NCBI GenBank assembly: GCA_947176895.1
Contig: CAMWSK010000001.1
Location: forward strand, 150,431 to 214,430
Source of the DNA: an uncultured Prevotellaceae bacterium
Lineage (GTDB): Bacteria > Bacteroidota > Bacteroidia > Bacteroidales > Bacteroidaceae
Reading direction: 5' to 3'
DNA length: 64,000 bases
How positions within the stretch are numbered: position 1 is the stretch's first letter; each line of letters begins with the position of its first letter. A program made the position numbers and the translations under genes. This document shows positions 61,503 to 64,000 of the stretch, one piece after another. Below the pieces are notes generated by a model that saw nothing but the letters and a program-made list of their open reading frames with translations, had not been told where the DNA came from and did no database searches.

Positions 61503-63382
61503 TAGAGAGAATGAAAAAGCTGACCTTCCTGGTTACCAATCGGGAGTATGACAGCTTCATCAACAATATCCGTCGACTGGGTGTGGTGCACATCGACCAG
61601 TTGCAGCAGGGTGCCACCAGCGCCGAGTTCACTCAGGCCGTGGAGCAGGAGAAACATTATGTTTCGGTGCTCGCCGCCCTGAAGAACGCACGCGAGCAGT
61701 ATGAGGGTATCGGCAACGCGATGAGCGAGATTGCTGTTACCGGCGATCGAACGGCCCAAGAGACATTGGAGCATGTGGATTATCTGTTGCAGGAGGAAAG
61801 CAACATCATGCAGCAGATGGCCACCACCCGCCGCGACCTTGACACGTTGAAGCCTTGGGGTGATTTCTCGCTTGAGCAGGTGAAAGCCCTTTCGGAGCGT
61901 ATCGGTTATGAGATACATTTCTTCACCTGCGCCAAGAATGTTTTTCAGGAGGGATGGGCGACGGACTATTTCGCCACCATCGTGAACGAACAGAACAAGC
62001 AGGTTTATTTCCTTACCTTCAGTCCGCAGCAACCCGACATTCCGGCCAAGCATGTGCAGTTGCCTCTGCAGAGCCTTAATGAGCTTACCGATCAGCTGCA
62101 GCGTCTGCAGGACGCTTTGGTGAAGACGCGGCACGAGTTGGTGCTTGTTGACAAGTATCAGCGTGCCGTTTTGGAACGGGGACACGCCGAGAGCCTGGAT
62201 GCCATCCAACTCTCCCGCGTACACCTCAGCGACCAAAGCGTGGCCGGCGACAACCTTCGCCTGTTGTGCGGCTGGGTGCAGGCCAACAGGTCCGAAGAAC
62301 TGGTGCAATATCTGGAGCAGGAGCACATTTTCTATGAGATGGAAGACCCCGTTTTCGAGGATGATGTGCCCGTAAAGCTCACCGAGGACAAGTATTCGCG
62401 TCTGTTCCTTCCCATCTTGGGAATGTATTCCTTGCCCAAATACACCGAGGTTGACCCCACTGCTTTCTTTGCTCCCTTCTTTATGCTGTTCTTCGGCTTG
62501 TGCTTGGGTGATGGAGGCTACGGCCTGATTGTCCTGTTGCTTAGCTGGATGATTGTTCGTAAGGGAAGCGAAGGAATCAAGGATTACGGTCGCTTGGGCA
62601 TGTGGCTCGGCGGAGCAACCGTGGTCTGCGGACTGGCTACCGGCACCGTCTTCAGCATCGACCTCACACAACAGTCCTGGACATTCCTGGCTCCCATCAA
62701 GCCTTATCTCATCAGCGAAAATGGCATGGGTACCATCTTTGGCTACAGCCCCATGATGGTCATCAGCGTGGCGTTGGGCTTGATTCAGGTGTTGCTGGGC
62801 ATGGGACTTAAGGCAGCCAAGATATGGAAGAACTATGGCTTCGGTTATGCCGTGGGCACCTTGTCTTGGTTGGTGGCACTTATCTCGGCAGTGACGCTTT
62901 ATGGTCTGCCCGCTTGTGGCGTAGCCTTGCCTGCCGTGGTCGGTTATGCCTTGTCGGGCCTTATCGGCCTTTCGTGCATCGGCATCTTCATCTACAATAA
63001 TCCGTCGGCTTACAGGAATCCCTTGACGGGTCCTCTTGTGAACATCGGTACCGGAGTGTATGATGTCTATGGCATGGCCACCGGCCTGTTGGGCGACCTG
63101 TTGAGCTACATCCGTCTTTTCGCCCTCGGACTCACGGGTGGCGTGTTGGGTGGCGTGTTCAACTCGCTGGCCGTGCAGATGACCGATGGCCTGCCCGTCT
63201 ATGTACGTTGGTTGCCTTTCCTGCTCATCCTGCTCTTCGGTCATGGCATTACCTTTGCCCTGAGCATGATCAGTGCCTTTGTGCATCCCATGCGCCTTAT
63301 CTTCGTAGAGTTCTTCAAGAACGCCGGCTTCGAGGGCGGCGGCAGAGCCTACAAACCCTTTGCAAAACAACAAAACAATTAA
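61499..63382 (+). CDS. V-type ATPase subunit I (a subunit)
   Basis: Stator subunit that carries the ion half-channels, 627 residues. The N-terminal half (about 1-310) is cytoplasmic and partly coiled coil. The C-terminal half has about eight membrane helices, from FFAPFFMLFFGLCLGDGGYGL on, including LGDLLSYIRLFALGLTGGVL, with the Arg essential for ion transfer (in YIRLFAL). It overlaps subunit D by four bases and is followed by the ring subunit after 19 bases. The length is normal for Bacteroidetes. Confidence 0.93.
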   Translation: MIERMKKLTFLVTNREYDSFINNIRRLGVVHIDQLQQGATSAEFTQAVEQEKHYVSVLAALKNAREQYEGIGNAMSEIAVTGDRTAQETLEHVDYLLQEESNIMQQMATTRRDLDTLKPWGDFSLEQVKALSERIGYEIHFFTCAKNVFQEGWATDYFATIVNEQNKQVYFLTFSPQQPDIPAKHVQLPLQSLNELTDQLQRLQDALVKTRHELVLVDKYQRAVLERGHAESLDAIQLSRVHLSDQSVAGDNLRLLCGWVQANRSEELVQYLEQEHIFYEMEDPVFEDDVPVKLTEDKYSRLFLPILGMYSLPKYTEVDPTAFFAPFFMLFFGLCLGDGGYGLIVLLLSWMIVRKGSEGIKDYGRLGMWLGGATVVCGLATGTVFSIDLTQQSWTFLAPIKPYLISENGMGTIFGYSPMMVISVALGLIQVLLGMGLKAAKIWKNYGFGYAVGTLSWLVALISAVTLYGLPACGVALPAVVGYALSGLIGLSCIGIFIYNNPSAYRNPLTGPLVNIGTGVYDVYGMATGLLGDLLSYIRLFALGLTGGVLGGVFNSLAVQMTDGLPVYVRWLPFLLILLFGHGITFALSMISAFVHPMRLIFVEFFKNAGFEGGGRAYKPFAKQQNN

Positions 63383-63386
63383 ATAA

Positions 63387-63845
<459 letters not shown>

Positions 63846-63869
63846 ATCGGAAGTTAAACAAAACAAACG

Positions 63870-63907
63870 GGACTGCATCGTAGTTTTTACGGTGCAGTCC
63901 TTTTTTA
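63870..63907 (+). terminator. Rho-independent terminator of the V-ATPase operon
   Basis: GGACTGCA (63870-63877) pairs with TGCAGTCC (63893-63900), and the inner CGTA/TACG extends the stem to about 13 pairs. TTTTTT follows. It lies 24 bases after the subunit K stop. The last 93 bases of the window hold no recognisable gene. Confidence 0.9.
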
Positions 63908-64000
63908 TGCAGAGAATTAAATGTAGGTATGTTCGCTTCTTAAATAATTATTACTGTCCGCTAAACTTTTTTAGATTCTGAAAAATAAGGGCTGATTCCA

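Overview
The window comes from a bacterium of the order Bacteroidales, most likely of the Prevotellaceae. Many promoters match the Bacteroidetes -7 box TAnnTTTG, several with TTTG 19-20 bases upstream. There is a V-type ATPase operon with a DUF2764 gene, a fumarate reductase operon of the Bacteroides type (C-A-B), a PorZ-like protein, and two more proteins with type IX secretion (T9SS) sorting domains. The species cannot be named from this evidence. No rRNA, insertion sequence, phage or CRISPR array was seen, and only one tRNA.

Layout. 0-7.3 kb: signal peptidase I (cut by the window edge), dapB, DUF2851-dprA, and the frd operon. 7.4-18.8 kb: mnmG, apt, uvrC, dtd-mazG-like-deoC-ompA lipoprotein, polyprenyl synthase and polA. 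18.9-33.2 kb: ychF-lgt-mutS-HhH/outer-membrane protein, then leuS-yitT-yitT-rdgB-porZ. 33.3-41.1 kb, minus strand: a frameshifted T9SS protein with a long structured leader, the operon antiporter-cysK-lipoprotein, and nadA. 41.1-41.5 kb: an AT-rich gap with six DnaA-box-like 9-mers. 41.5-56.2 kb: an RNA methyltransferase, ribF, tRNA-Met, a secreted PI-PLC, a tight six-gene minus operon (nadB, radical SAM, trkH, and an ArnT/ArnC/LAB_N-like lipid A module), dacB, and an ATP-grasp/flippase pair. 56.3-63.9 kb: the V-ATPase operon.

Three observations point to a replication-origin domain: two 16-base parS-like sites (9.3 and 11.2 kb), the DnaA-box cluster at 41.1-41.5 kb, and an apparent change from C-rich to G-rich plus strand around it in sampled lines. 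The frd and V-ATPase operons would then be transcribed away from the origin.

Five gaps carry copies of a short dispersed repeat built of three or four roughly 21-base A-run/T-run hairpins. One copy is a perfect 26-bp inverted repeat. With the structured leader at about 34.2-34.5 kb, these are the parts least explained by known gene families.

The genes are mostly housekeeping: DNA repair and nucleotide-pool cleaning (mutS, uvrC, polA, dprA, rdgB, MazG-like, dtd), NAD synthesis (nadA, nadB), anaerobic respiration and ion pumping (frd, V-ATPase, TrkH, antiporter), and envelope biogenesis (lgt, lepB, dacB, lipid A module, flippase, PorZ).
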